Shown here one piece after another: positions 1 through 8,072 of a DNA stretch of 64,000 nt. Below the pieces are notes generated by a model. It was given only the letters and a program-made list of their open reading frames with translations. It was not told where the DNA came from and did not search any database. Positions within the stretch are counted from its first letter, which is position 1. Each line of letters starts with the position of its first letter. A program made the position numbers and the translations under genes. Source of the stretch: Pseudomonadales bacterium (GTDB lineage: Bacteria > Pseudomonadota > Gammaproteobacteria > Pseudomonadales > UBA7239); assembly GCA_041395665.1 (NCBI GenBank), contig JAWLAB010000001.1, positions 62,001-126,000 of the forward strand, in the 5' to 3' direction.

Positions 1-77
1 AATTTATCGCGCGGAATATCGAGATTAATGTTTTTCAGATTATGGGTGCGCGCACCGCGAATTTGGATACTTTTCAT
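1..77 (-). CDS. uvrA: UvrA, excinuclease ABC subunit A (N-terminal fragment)
   Basis: Only the first 25 codons lie in the window; the rest runs off the left edge. The reverse strand starts at ATG (75-77) and reads [20 protein letters not shown], followed by IPRDK. This is the nearly invariant UvrA N-terminus that precedes the first Walker A motif. UvrA is the DNA-damage recognition ATPase of UvrABC nucleotide excision repair. It diverges from the RDD protein gene with 82 nt between the starts. No convincing LexA box is visible in that gap, although uvrA is SOS-regulated in many relatives. The assignment rests on one short but diagnostic stretch. Confidence 0.9.
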   Translation of the reverse strand, partial: MKSIQIRGARTHNLKNINLDIPRDK

Positions 78-105
78 CAAACAGCCATCCAGCAGACGAT
101 CGGCG

Positions 106-134
106 ATTATACCGCCTGTCGCTTATACTGATCA
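106..134 (-). promoter_or_regulatory. Putative sigma70 promoter of uvrA
   Basis: On the minus strand a perfect -10 hexamer TATAAT (106-111) lies 28 nt upstream of the uvrA start. A weak -35 (TGATCA, 129-134) sits at the ideal 17-bp spacing. The -10 is strong; the -35 matches the consensus at only three positions. Confidence 0.5.
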
Positions 135-159
135 CCGCACACTGTTCTGTGGAATATCT

Positions 160-603
160 ATGTTGCCCAACGCACCGCTGTGGCGTCGCCTGACCGCATT
201 GATTTACGACAGCTTCTTAATTTTTGGCTTACTGATGTTATTCGGCGGTATTGCTGTTGGTGTTGAGAGCTGGATTTTTGGCAAAACTTATGTGGAAACC
301 TCATCCACCGCTGGCGGCAATCCATTGGTTTTTGTAGGGATGATTCTGGTTGTCTGCGTGTTTTATTGTGTTTTCTGGCGCTACAACCGACAAACTCTGG
401 GAATGCAAGCTTGGCGCCTCCAATTAGAAACCGTTGATGGATCACCGCTGACTTTTACGCACTGCATCAAACGCTGGCTGGCTGGTGTGTTGTCTCTTGC
501 CTGTGGCGGCTTAGGCTTTTTATGGTGTTTATTGCCACAACACAACACTTGGCACGATATGTTGTCTGGAACGCGAGTAGCTGTGCACGAAAAAAGAAAA
601 TAG
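160..603 (+). CDS. RDD family membrane protein
   Basis: This 147-residue protein starts at ATG 160; an upstream in-frame ATG at 28 would run across the uvrA start region and is unlikely. The N-terminus (LWRRLTALIYDSFLIFG) carries the conserved Arg and Asp that name the RDD family. A hydrophobic helix follows, then a second near residues 50-65 and a third near 105-125. The sequence GMQAWRLQLE between helices is typical of the family. The function of RDD proteins is mostly unknown; some relatives are linked to ion transport. It is divergent from uvrA and convergent with lptG, 17 nt away. Confidence 0.8.
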   Translation: MLPNAPLWRRLTALIYDSFLIFGLLMLFGGIAVGVESWIFGKTYVETSSTAGGNPLVFVGMILVVCVFYCVFWRYNRQTLGMQAWRLQLETVDGSPLTFTHCIKRWLAGVLSLACGGLGFLWCLLPQHNTWHDMLSGTRVAVHEKRK

Positions 604-620
604 CTTGATGCTATTTTCTT

Positions 621-1700
621 TCACTTGACGCGAGCTAAGAAAAAGAACCCCAAACCCCAGCAAACAACGATAGGAAGAGCGATTGCCATCCACGGAGAAA
701 AACCGTACACCATACTAGCCGGCCCCAAAATACTTTGACTAAAACGAAATGCCATACCGAGCATAATGCCAAAGAACAACCGATAACCCATTGTTGTTGC
801 GCGCAGCGACCCAAAAATAGTGGAAATCGCTACCAACACCAAACCAATCATTGCCAACGGTTGCAGCACTTTCCCCCAAAAAGTCAGCTCAAAAGTACGC
901 GCATCCTGATTCTGATCACCGAGATAATTAATATAGTAGTGCAGCTCCCGCATACTCATCTCTTCTGGATCAAGTGCAACAACCGCTACCAAGTTAGGAT
1001 TCAATTCACTCTTCCAAAAATTTTCTTGTACATCAATTTTGGTTTCATTGTTATCAAACGTAGTTGTTCTTGCATTTTCAAGCTGCCAACCAGGCTCTGT
1101 ACCATCTCCCTTGTGCACGGCGCGCGGAGCGTACTGTGCAAATTTCATTTCACCATCATCACTAAAGGCGAAGCGTGCAAACCCGAACACATCGCCCTGA
1201 GCATTGACATAATTAAAATGAACAAATTGATTTTCTTGTCTCAACCAAAGGCCATGCGTACTACGAATCAAGTTATAAAGAGGGTCTTCCTCTATTTTTT
1301 CGGCTCGAAAGTGGTTGGCGTAGCGATCTGCTGCTGGCACAACAAACTCACGCACTAAACCTATCAGTACAATCAATACTAGCGCTGGTTTAATAACCAT
1401 TAAAACAATATTAAGCACTGACACACCGCTGGCTCGCATAACGGTCAACTCGCTCTGGCTTGCCAATACCCCCAAACCCAGCAGGCTGCCAATCAGCAGC
1501 GCAAAAGTTGCATTTGTAGCCACCATGCCAGGTACGCTAAAAATCACATAAATGAAGATATTTATTAGACTGTAATGATCGGGGGCATCTGACATTTCTT
1601 CTGCAAACAATGACACAGAAAACAAGCCAACCAACATGGCAATTACCAATAAAGTGGCTGCCACAATATGTTTCGCCACATAGCGGTTTAACTGTTTCAT
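621..1700 (-). CDS. lptG: LptG, LPS export ABC transporter permease
   Basis: This 359-residue permease is the usual length for LptG. With LptF and the ATPase LptB it forms the inner-membrane LptB2FG transporter, which extracts LPS and passes it to LptC and LptA. Transmembrane helices lie near residues 10-32, 60-80 and 100-120. A periplasmic beta-jellyroll domain spans about 130-255, followed by three C-terminal helices near 275-355. The N-terminus (MKQLNRYVAKHIV) fits LptG. Its ATG overlaps the lptF stop in an ATGA motif, so translation of the two is probably coupled. lptB and lptCA are encoded about 15 kb away in this window. Confidence 0.95.
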   Translation of the reverse strand: MKQLNRYVAKHIVAATLLVIAMLVGLFSVSLFAEEMSDAPDHYSLINIFIYVIFSVPGMVATNATFALLIGSLLGLGVLASQSELTVMRASGVSVLNIVLMVIKPALVLIVLIGLVREFVVPAADRYANHFRAEKIEEDPLYNLIRSTHGLWLRQENQFVHFNYVNAQGDVFGFARFAFSDDGEMKFAQYAPRAVHKGDGTEPGWQLENARTTTFDNNETKIDVQENFWKSELNPNLVAVVALDPEEMSMRELHYYINYLGDQNQDARTFELTFWGKVLQPLAMIGLVLVAISTIFGSLRATTMGYRLFFGIMLGMAFRFSQSILGPASMVYGFSPWMAIALPIVVCWGLGFFFLARVK

Positions 1701-2824
1701 GCGGTTTTTCTCCGCTGCAGCAACCTGTCACTGAATAGCAGCAACATAGCTATAGCAAAAAACAATATATGTGCCGTCAACATGCCTGGCATAATACTGA
1801 TATCACCCTCGCTTATTTTTCTACGCAAAATATCCAGCGTCGTCATATAAGCAAAATAGAGCAGAATGGCTGGCAATAGCTTGATATAACGCCCCTGCCT
1901 TGGCGTTGTCTTACTCATTGCAACAGCTAGAGCTGCGACTAGCAAAACCAAAACAATTAATGAGAATCGCCATTGCAGTGTCGCGATTAGTGATAGGCGC
2001 CACTCAGGCACATCGATCAAAGGGCGATCAATTTCTCTTAGTAAAAATGTTAGTGACAGCGCATCTTCTTTTACTCTACGAACATCATATTCAGCAGTTG
2101 ATGGCTTCATATGTTGCTTTAATACCGAGAAGCGAAGGCGCTCACCGGCTAACTCACCCGGTTTGAGACGATAACGCACACCATCATTCAAAGTTGTGTA
2201 ACGAGCATCTTGTGCTTCATCGTAATATTGCGATCCATGTGCAGAGCGAAAAACTGTCCACGCGCCATCTCTATGCTGCTCCACAGCAAAAACATCCTTC
2301 ATTGTTTTACGGTCGTCGCTAATATCACCCGTGTACAAAACACCACGCCAAGTGCGCAGATCTAGAAATTTTCCAGGCTCAATTAAATCTAAATCGCTGC
2401 GTTTTTTTTCTCCATTCAATAATTTCTCTGCTTGCTGAAATCCTTCTGGACTTATATAAAGCGCCAAGGCACCGGTAGTAATAGCTATTGGAACTACAGC
2501 GAAACTACTCATCAACAATAATCGCGCAATGCTAATACCGGCTGCGTGTAATGCAGTGATTTCATTCTCAACATACATTCGCCCAAACACCAACAAAATC
2601 CCAAGAAATAAACTGAGAGGGAGAATGCGCTGCAAAATACTGGGCGCGCGATACAGCAATAGATATACAATAATCTCCGCTGACAATCTTCCATTTGCTG
2701 CATCCGCTAGATACTTGGCAAATCGACTAGAAAGAAAAATCAACAACAGAATCAATGTAACCGCGAACGTTGTTTGCAAAATCTCTCGCGCAAAATATCT
2801 CGCCAAAATGAAGCGGGGCTGCAT
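1697..2824 (-). CDS. lptF: LptF, LPS export ABC transporter permease
   Basis: From the ATG at 2824 the protein has 375 residues and begins MQPRFILARYFAREILQT, the family's usual cytoplasmic start. An in-frame ATG at 2929 would add 35 residues not expected for LptF and would overlap the promoter. The architecture is that of LptG: N-terminal helices, a periplasmic beta-jellyroll (about 125-265), and C-terminal helices. It is the first gene of an lptFG operon and diverges from pepA, an arrangement common in gammaproteobacteria. Confidence 0.93.
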   Translation of the reverse strand: MQPRFILARYFAREILQTTFAVTLILLLIFLSSRFAKYLADAANGRLSAEIIVYLLLYRAPSILQRILPLSLFLGILLVFGRMYVENEITALHAAGISIARLLLMSSFAVVPIAITTGALALYISPEGFQQAEKLLNGEKKRSDLDLIEPGKFLDLRTWRGVLYTGDISDDRKTMKDVFAVEQHRDGAWTVFRSAHGSQYYDEAQDARYTTLNDGVRYRLKPGELAGERLRFSVLKQHMKPSTAEYDVRRVKEDALSLTFLLREIDRPLIDVPEWRLSLIATLQWRFSLIVLVLLVAALAVAMSKTTPRQGRYIKLLPAILLYFAYMTTLDILRRKISEGDISIMPGMLTAHILFFAIAMLLLFSDRLLQRRKTA

Positions 2825-2874
2825 CACATTAAGAATCCAATCAGGAAGATAAACGACTGGTGAACCACCAAAGG

Positions 2875-2929
2875 TTGAAGGTGTCACCGCGAAAGGTAGA
2901 CTATACCAGCACGGCTTTATACCAGCCAA
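2875..2929. promoter_or_regulatory. Divergent lptF / pepA promoter region
   Basis: On the minus strand TTGGCT (2924-2929) and TATAGT (2900-2905) are 18 bp apart and would give an lptF leader of about 70 nt. On the plus strand TTGAAG (2875-2880) and TAGACT (2897-2902) are 16 bp apart and point to pepA. The two -10 elements overlap, so the promoters may compete. Both are consensus matches by eye only. Confidence 0.35.
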
Positions 2930-2960
2930 GAATCAATGACCCATCGGAGAACCTCACATC

Positions 2961-4439
2961 ATGCTGACCATCAGCGCCCAAGCCATCAAACCACTCACCT
3001 GCAAAACCGATTGCTTGGTGTTGCCTGTTTTCAGCGGCAAACATATATCCCACCACACAACAGGTGTGCTGGCCTCACTAATCAACCAACTAAAAAAGCG
3101 TGGTGATATTGAAGGCAACGTCGGTGATGTGCTGCTACTCCCTCATGTCGAATCCATTACCGCGGACCGCCTGCTGCTGCTCGGCGCTGGAGACGACAAA
3201 CCGCTGACGCGCACGCAATATCTGACGCTGCTAGGCCATATCGCCGAGCAGCTCGCAAAAATGAAAGCGCACGATGCCGTGCTTCTCTTGGATGAAATTG
3301 CCGTCGAAGGTCACGATATCGCTTGGTGCGCTGAACGCGCTGCCCAAAAGCTACTGAATAGCACTTATCACTTCGACACACTCAAGAAAGACAAAAAAAA
3401 GAACGCCCTGAAAAAATTGATTTGGCATAGCGACAAAGCAGACAAAGCCATCACACAAGCCCTCGTAACAGGTTCCGCTATCGCCGCCGGCATGGCGCTG
3501 ACACGAGAGCTTGGCAACCTGCCCGGTAATGTTTGCACTCCTTCTTATCTGGCTGAGCAAGCACAACACATGGCGAAGCAACATAAAAACTTATCTACCA
3601 AAGTGCTGGACGAGAAACAAATGCACACGCTGAAAATGGGCTCTCTGCTCTCGGTGTCTGCTGGCAGCGATCAGCCCGCAAAATTAGTGGTGATGGATTA
3701 CGCTGGCGGCAAGAAAAATGCAGCACCCATCGTATTAGTCGGCAAAGGCATTACCTTCGATACTGGTGGCATCAGCTTAAAACCTGGTGCTGGCATGGAG
3801 GAAATGAAATTTGATATGTGCGGCGCAGCGAGTGTGCTTGGCGTGATGCACACCATCAGCACGCTACAGTTGCCCATCAATGTGATTGGCGTGATGGCTT
3901 GCGCCGAAAATATGCCCAGCGGCGGCGCGACAAAACCAGGCGACATCGTTACCAGCATGAGCGGCAAAACCATTGAAGTGATCAACACCGATGCCGAAGG
4001 TCGCTTGGTGTTGTGCGATGCGCTCACTTATGTCGAGCGCTTCAAACCAGCTGCTGTGATTGACATCGCCACGCTCACCGGCGCGTGTGTGATCGCACTC
4101 GGCAATCACGCCAGCGGTTTGTACAGCAACGACGAAACACTCGGCGAGAAATTGTTCGATGCCGGCATGCAGGTAGAAGACAAAGCATGGCAAATGCCGT
4201 TGTGGGATGAGTATCAACAACAACTGAAAAGCCCGTATGCTGATATTGCTAATGTCGGTGGTCGCAACGCAGGCTCTGTCACAGCAGCTTGTTTCCTCGC
4301 GCGCTTTACAGAAAATTATCCGTGGGCGCATTTGGACATCGCCGGCACCGCATGGAATAGTGCAGGCAGTCACAAAGGTGCGACGGGGCGCCCTGTACCA
4401 TTGCTGGTGCGCTACTTAATTGATGCCAGTAAAAAATAA
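2961..4439 (+). CDS. pepA: Cytosol (leucyl) aminopeptidase PepA
   Basis: This 492-residue M17 metallo-aminopeptidase releases N-terminal amino acids from peptides in the cytoplasm. The N-terminal macro-like domain covers about 1-170 and the catalytic domain about 175-490. The metal-binding stretch GKGITFDTGGISLKPG lies near 261-276, and the M17 signature NTDAEGRL at 342-349 supplies Asp and Glu ligands. In some bacteria PepA also acts as a DNA-binding regulator (cer recombination, carAB); that cannot be judged here. The next genes, holC and a small hypothetical, follow in the same direction. Confidence 0.97.
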   Translation: MLTISAQAIKPLTCKTDCLVLPVFSGKHISHHTTGVLASLINQLKKRGDIEGNVGDVLLLPHVESITADRLLLLGAGDDKPLTRTQYLTLLGHIAEQLAKMKAHDAVLLLDEIAVEGHDIAWCAERAAQKLLNSTYHFDTLKKDKKKNALKKLIWHSDKADKAITQALVTGSAIAAGMALTRELGNLPGNVCTPSYLAEQAQHMAKQHKNLSTKVLDEKQMHTLKMGSLLSVSAGSDQPAKLVVMDYAGGKKNAAPIVLVGKGITFDTGGISLKPGAGMEEMKFDMCGAASVLGVMHTISTLQLPINVIGVMACAENMPSGGATKPGDIVTSMSGKTIEVINTDAEGRLVLCDALTYVERFKPAAVIDIATLTGACVIALGNHASGLYSNDETLGEKLFDAGMQVEDKAWQMPLWDEYQQQLKSPYADIANVGGRNAGSVTAACFLARFTENYPWAHLDIAGTAWNSAGSHKGATGRPVPLLVRYLIDASKK

Positions 4440-4449
4440 AGAGGCAACC

Positions 4450-4881
4450 ATGACGCGCGTAGATTTTTATTTACTGGCAGGGAATGACGAAACCGCGCGT
4501 CAGCTTTTTACTTGCCGTTTAGCAGAAAAAGCGCGGCAACTGAACAATCGTTTACTGATACAGACAAATGACAGTGAAGCAGGGCGTTCAATGGATGCAG
4601 CTCTTTGGAATTTTAAAATAGACAGTTTTTTACCGCATGCCACATCACCTGCCAGCCAACAAATACCCATTCATATTGGCTGGAGTGATAACAATACGCC
4701 ACATCACGATTTACTCATCAATCTCAGTGACAACATCCCTAAGTTTTTTAGCCAGTTTTCTCGTGTTGCCGAAATTGTCAGTCAGGATGAACAACAACTT
4801 GCTATCAGCCGACAGCGCTATCGCTTCTATCAAGAGCGCGGCTATGAAATTAAAATTAATGACATGAAGAAAAGCACATGA
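4450..4881 (+). CDS. holC: DNA polymerase III subunit chi
   Basis: This 143-residue protein starts at ATG 4450 behind an AGAGGCAA ribosome-binding site. Its opening MTRVDFYLLA and the following DETARQLFTCRLAEKA are typical of HolC. Chi, with psi, links the clamp loader to single-strand-binding protein at the replication fork. It sits directly downstream of pepA, the classic position for holC. The stop overlaps the next start by 4 nt. The valyl-tRNA synthetase gene that often follows within the same cluster is absent here. Confidence 0.9.
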   Translation: MTRVDFYLLAGNDETARQLFTCRLAEKARQLNNRLLIQTNDSEAGRSMDAALWNFKIDSFLPHATSPASQQIPIHIGWSDNNTPHHDLLINLSDNIPKFFSQFSRVAEIVSQDEQQLAISRQRYRFYQERGYEIKINDMKKST

Positions 4882-5303
4882 ATGCTGACAACCCACCATT
4901 AGCCCAAGAACGCGATTCAGGGGAGAAGAAACGCGAAGATCTTTTAAGTGAGTTAGAGTCGATACGCCATCTATTGAGTGATAATGCACCAACTGACACA
5001 TCAGTTGAGCCAAAATCAAACGGTACGCCTGCTCGTATTCCCGTGCTAATACCTGACGATAGCATTCCCACATTGGGCCGCGAGCATCGTCATCGTGAAA
5101 CACACGCCACCCAAGCAAGAAAAATTCCTGCGCGCATATCAAACGAAAGCTTGCCTTCCTCTGTTTTACTATCGTCTAAACGCAGCCGAGAAAATTTAGT
5201 TGACGATGTCGTACGCAGCGCAATGCCACGCCTTGAAGCCATCCTACGCGAGCTAGTACAAGAAGCGCTACTGCAAGAAAAACTGCGCGGCGGCAAACGC
5301 TAG
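4878..5303 (+). CDS. Hypothetical protein in the pepA-holC operon
   Basis: This 141-residue soluble protein has no domain I recognise. The N-terminal third is acidic and charged, with a likely helix (REDLLSELESIRHLL). The middle is proline-rich and probably disordered. The C-terminus (about residues 105-140) is a charged amphipathic helix ending in ELVQEALLQEKLRGGKR. Its ATG overlaps the holC stop in ATGA, which argues for coupled expression. A short protein of unknown role occurs after holC in some pseudomonads, so this may be its counterpart, but I cannot confirm homology by eye. Its stop codon overlaps the stop of the convergent SGNH gene. Confidence 0.7.
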   Translation: MNADNPPLAQERDSGEKKREDLLSELESIRHLLSDNAPTDTSVEPKSNGTPARIPVLIPDDSIPTLGREHRHRETHATQARKIPARISNESLPSSVLLSSKRSRENLVDDVVRSAMPRLEAILRELVQEALLQEKLRGGKR

Positions 5304-6235
5304 CGATTGATGCGCAATTGCTCTGCTACTGTTTTTGCCACTAACGCATTGCCTTTCGCTGTCGCGTGACCATCATGAAACAGCAAATCACCGCACGAAA
5401 CCGCTCCATCGGGGCAACGCGCGATAAACAGCGGCGTAATATCGATTAAAGAAATATTTTTTTGCTGCGCCACTGTTTTTATCCATTTATTGGCACCAGG
5501 GTAAAAGCCCCAATTCGATGGATAGGTCATAAAATAAACCTGTGCGTGATATTGCCTCGTGATAGCGATCATCGCCTGCAGATTATTTGGCAAAGCCTGC
5601 CTATTTTGCGCTGGCTCTCCTGCCAATGAACCTAGGTAAAACTCATCGCCATCTTTTATTTTTACTAGATGTGTTTCTCGTTTACTTAAATCCAATTTCG
5701 AGATATCGCGGGGCGAACCAAAAACCATATCTTGCTGTCTAATTTTACTGCGCGATGCGATGGCATACAGTCGATACACGCGGCTGTGTGTTTTTGTCCA
5801 ACTTTCTATTTTTTGTTGCCAATTAGCAGGGTGCAGTGTTTCTAATGGCGTCCAAAAATCATTAAATCCCACCATGATGATCACTGCATCGGGCGATAAT
5901 TTATCGAGCAACGTGGGCAAATTATCCAGCACACGAAATGAATTGGTAGCGGGATAGCCAAGATTCAACACTTCAATCGGCGATGATGTGTGCTCGTTAT
6001 TCCATAACTGCTGTAATTGCGCAGGCCACGACTCTTCTTCCTTCAAATACAAACCGTAAGTATTGGAATCTCCCAGCGCCAGTACGCGCGTATTGCCGGT
6101 TAACCATTGCGCAGGCACCAAACGCGATTGCCCATGCACCACCAGCGCGCCCAGTTGCAGCAACAACTCACACGCCAAGAGCAGCACCACCAAACAGACG
6201 GGGATATACAACAAACATCGCCATCGACAACGCAC
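5300..6235 (-). CDS. SGNH/GDSL-type hydrolase, membrane-anchored
   Basis: This 311-residue protein has one N-terminal hydrophobic segment (about 8-32), either an uncleaved anchor or a signal peptide, then a periplasmic SGNH esterase fold. Block I is ALGDSNTYG with the nucleophilic Ser (about residue 56). Block II is the Gly in NLGYPATNS, and block III is GFND with its Asn. Block V is DGHAT near the C-terminus, supplying Asp and His. The full catalytic set is present, so it is probably active on an ester or acyl group. The substrate is unknown; envelope-glycan or lipid deacylation are possibilities. It occupies the site downstream of holC where other cell-envelope or tRNA-synthetase genes usually lie. 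Confidence 0.8.
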   Translation of the reverse strand: MRCRWRCLLYIPVCLVVLLLACELLLQLGALVVHGQSRLVPAQWLTGNTRVLALGDSNTYGLYLKEEESWPAQLQQLWNNEHTSSPIEVLNLGYPATNSFRVLDNLPTLLDKLSPDAVIIMVGFNDFWTPLETLHPANWQQKIESWTKTHSRVYRLYAIASRSKIRQQDMVFGSPRDISKLDLSKRETHLVKIKDGDEFYLGSLAGEPAQNRQALPNNLQAMIAITRQYHAQVYFMTYPSNWGFYPGANKWIKTVAQQKNISLIDITPLFIARCPDGAVSCGDLLFHDGHATAKGNALVAKTVAEQLRINR

Positions 6236-6381
6236 ACCATTACTCCTTAAATAACAGGCTCGTACTTATAACAACGCTATATAACAAACACAGAGCGTCG
6301 TGCGATGGCCGCCCCTAGCCAATCTACGACATTTATCTGATAATTAACGGTTCTAAATCACGGACAGACACAGGCACAACC

Positions 6382-7914
6382 ATGAAGCAGTTAAGCGTAC
6401 TCGATTCCGCCTTTATCAACCTCGAACATCCCAGCACACCGCAGCACATTGGCGGCCTCGGCATCTACGACCAATCCACCGCACCTGGTGGCACTGTGCG
6501 CTTTAAAGAAGTGATTGCCAGTTTCGAACGCAAGCTAAAAAAATTACCGCTATTCCGCACACGCATGGTACAGGTCCCCGGCGGCTACGACCGCCCATAT
6601 TGGATCAAAGACGACAACTTCGACATGGAGTTTCATCTGCGCCACATCGCACTGCCCAAACCCGGCGACTGGCGCCAGTTGTGCATTCAGATTGCTCGCT
6701 TGCACGCGCGCCCTATCGATATGTCGCGCCCGCTGTGGGAGGCCTACATCATCGAGGGTTTGGACAACATCCCCCATCTGCCCAAAGATTGTTTTGCGGT
6801 TTACACCAAGATGCACCACTCCTTGGTGGATGGTGCGGGCGGATCTTCATTCATGGCAGCACTGCATGATTTAGAGCCATCCCCTTCTGGCGTTGAGGAA
6901 GAAGATGCACCCAATTATTTGGCAGAGATTCCTCCTAGTGCTTTTAACATGCTGACACGCGGCACTTTCAACACCGTGCGCAACAGTGTTGATCTGATGA
7001 AAGGCCTGTACAAAACCAGCTTTGCTATCGGCAAAAACATCGTGGATGTCCGCCGAGGCGAAGTGCCGATGCCAGAAATTCGCGCACCCAAAACGCGCTT
7101 CAATAATCCTGTCGGCCCTTACCGCGTCTTTGAAGCTGCACTCTTTGATTTAGAAGATATCAAAGCCATCAAAAATGCGACGGGCGTGAAAGTGAACGAT
7201 GTTGCGCTTGCCGTCGTCGCAGGCGGTATTCGTCATTACTTGCAACACCACAACGAACTGCCGCAAGAGCCACTGTGTATCACCATGCCGGTGGATATGC
7301 GCAGTCGCCGTGGTGATAACGACGACCACAATCAAATTGGCTCCATCTTTTCCAATATCCACACCGATATTGAAGACCCGGTCGAGCGTTTGCACGCCAT
7401 CCACAAGAGTACCTGTGAAGCCAAAGAGTTTGGCGAACAGACGCCATTGGTCGATGCGCTCAAATTAGCCGGTGTGTTTTCACCGCGCTTGACCAAAAGT
7501 TTGGTACACCTCTACATCGACAATAAATTGACCGGCAATTTGCCGATCAATTTCTGCTCTGTTGTTTCCAATGTGCCAGGGCCTCCATTTCCGCTGTACA
7601 GCTGTGGCGCCAAGCTAGTGCAATACCACGGAGTAGGCTTGTTGACGCCAGGCGTTGGACTATTTCATCTAGTAATGAGCTACTGCGGCACCGTGACGGT
7701 GAGTATTCTCGCTGATCGCGAAATTTTGCCAGACCCCAGTTTTTACCGTGAATGCTTGGAGAAATCATTGGCTGAACTCAAAGCCTCTGCTTTGAAAAAA
7801 GGCAAATTGATCAAGCATAAAACCAAAGCAGAAGTGGCTGCGGCGCGCAAAAAAAATGATGCAGCTTCCGCAGCAACGCAGCCCATCAGCGACGAGCACG
7901 CTGCATCCACTTAA
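6382..7914 (+). CDS. Wax ester synthase / acyl-CoA:diacylglycerol acyltransferase (WS/DGAT)
   Basis: This 510-residue enzyme transfers an acyl group from acyl-CoA to a fatty alcohol or diacylglycerol, making wax esters or triacylglycerol for intracellular lipid inclusions. The catalytic HHSLVDG motif (HHxxxDG) is at residues 145-151. The conserved start (LSVLDSAFINLE) and the second-half motif NLPINFCSVVSNVPGP are also present. The C-terminal 40 residues are Lys/Ala-rich and extend beyond the core domain. The gene stands alone with its own terminator and precedes two acyl-CoA dehydrogenase genes on the same strand. Substrate preference cannot be read from sequence. Wax ester synthases are known from Acinetobacter, Marinobacter and many oligotrophic gammaproteobacteria. 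Confidence 0.93.
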   Translation: MKQLSVLDSAFINLEHPSTPQHIGGLGIYDQSTAPGGTVRFKEVIASFERKLKKLPLFRTRMVQVPGGYDRPYWIKDDNFDMEFHLRHIALPKPGDWRQLCIQIARLHARPIDMSRPLWEAYIIEGLDNIPHLPKDCFAVYTKMHHSLVDGAGGSSFMAALHDLEPSPSGVEEEDAPNYLAEIPPSAFNMLTRGTFNTVRNSVDLMKGLYKTSFAIGKNIVDVRRGEVPMPEIRAPKTRFNNPVGPYRVFEAALFDLEDIKAIKNATGVKVNDVALAVVAGGIRHYLQHHNELPQEPLCITMPVDMRSRRGDNDDHNQIGSIFSNIHTDIEDPVERLHAIHKSTCEAKEFGEQTPLVDALKLAGVFSPRLTKSLVHLYIDNKLTGNLPINFCSVVSNVPGPPFPLYSCGAKLVQYHGVGLLTPGVGLFHLVMSYCGTVTVSILADREILPDPSFYRECLEKSLAELKASALKKGKLIKHKTKAEVAAARKKNDAASAATQPISDEHAAST

Positions 7915-7957
7915 GTCACGATTGAATACACGCTAAGTAATTACCACTTCGCAGAAG

Positions 7958-7991
7958 CGACCATGCATCGTTAAAATGCTGGTCGTTTTTT
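7958..7991 (+). terminator. Rho-independent terminator after the WS/DGAT gene
   Basis: CGACCA (7958) pairs with TGGTCG (ending 7985). The stem extends through GCAT/ATGC with one bulged base, and six T residues follow. Confidence 0.8.
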
Positions 7992-8072
7992 GTAGGTGTG
8001 TTTTTCTAAGATTTTGGGACATAAAGCCACATCTTTTTCTCACTTTCATACATTGTCAGAGGTAGCCTGCTC

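Noticed and set aside
78..159. A possible LexA box between uvrA and the RDD gene
   Set aside because: No CTG-N10-CAG arrangement is present in the gap, although one was expected for uvrA.
735..1358. A 207-codon open frame antisense to lptG
   Set aside because: The composition is unlike a protein, and lptG is intact and conserved on the other strand.
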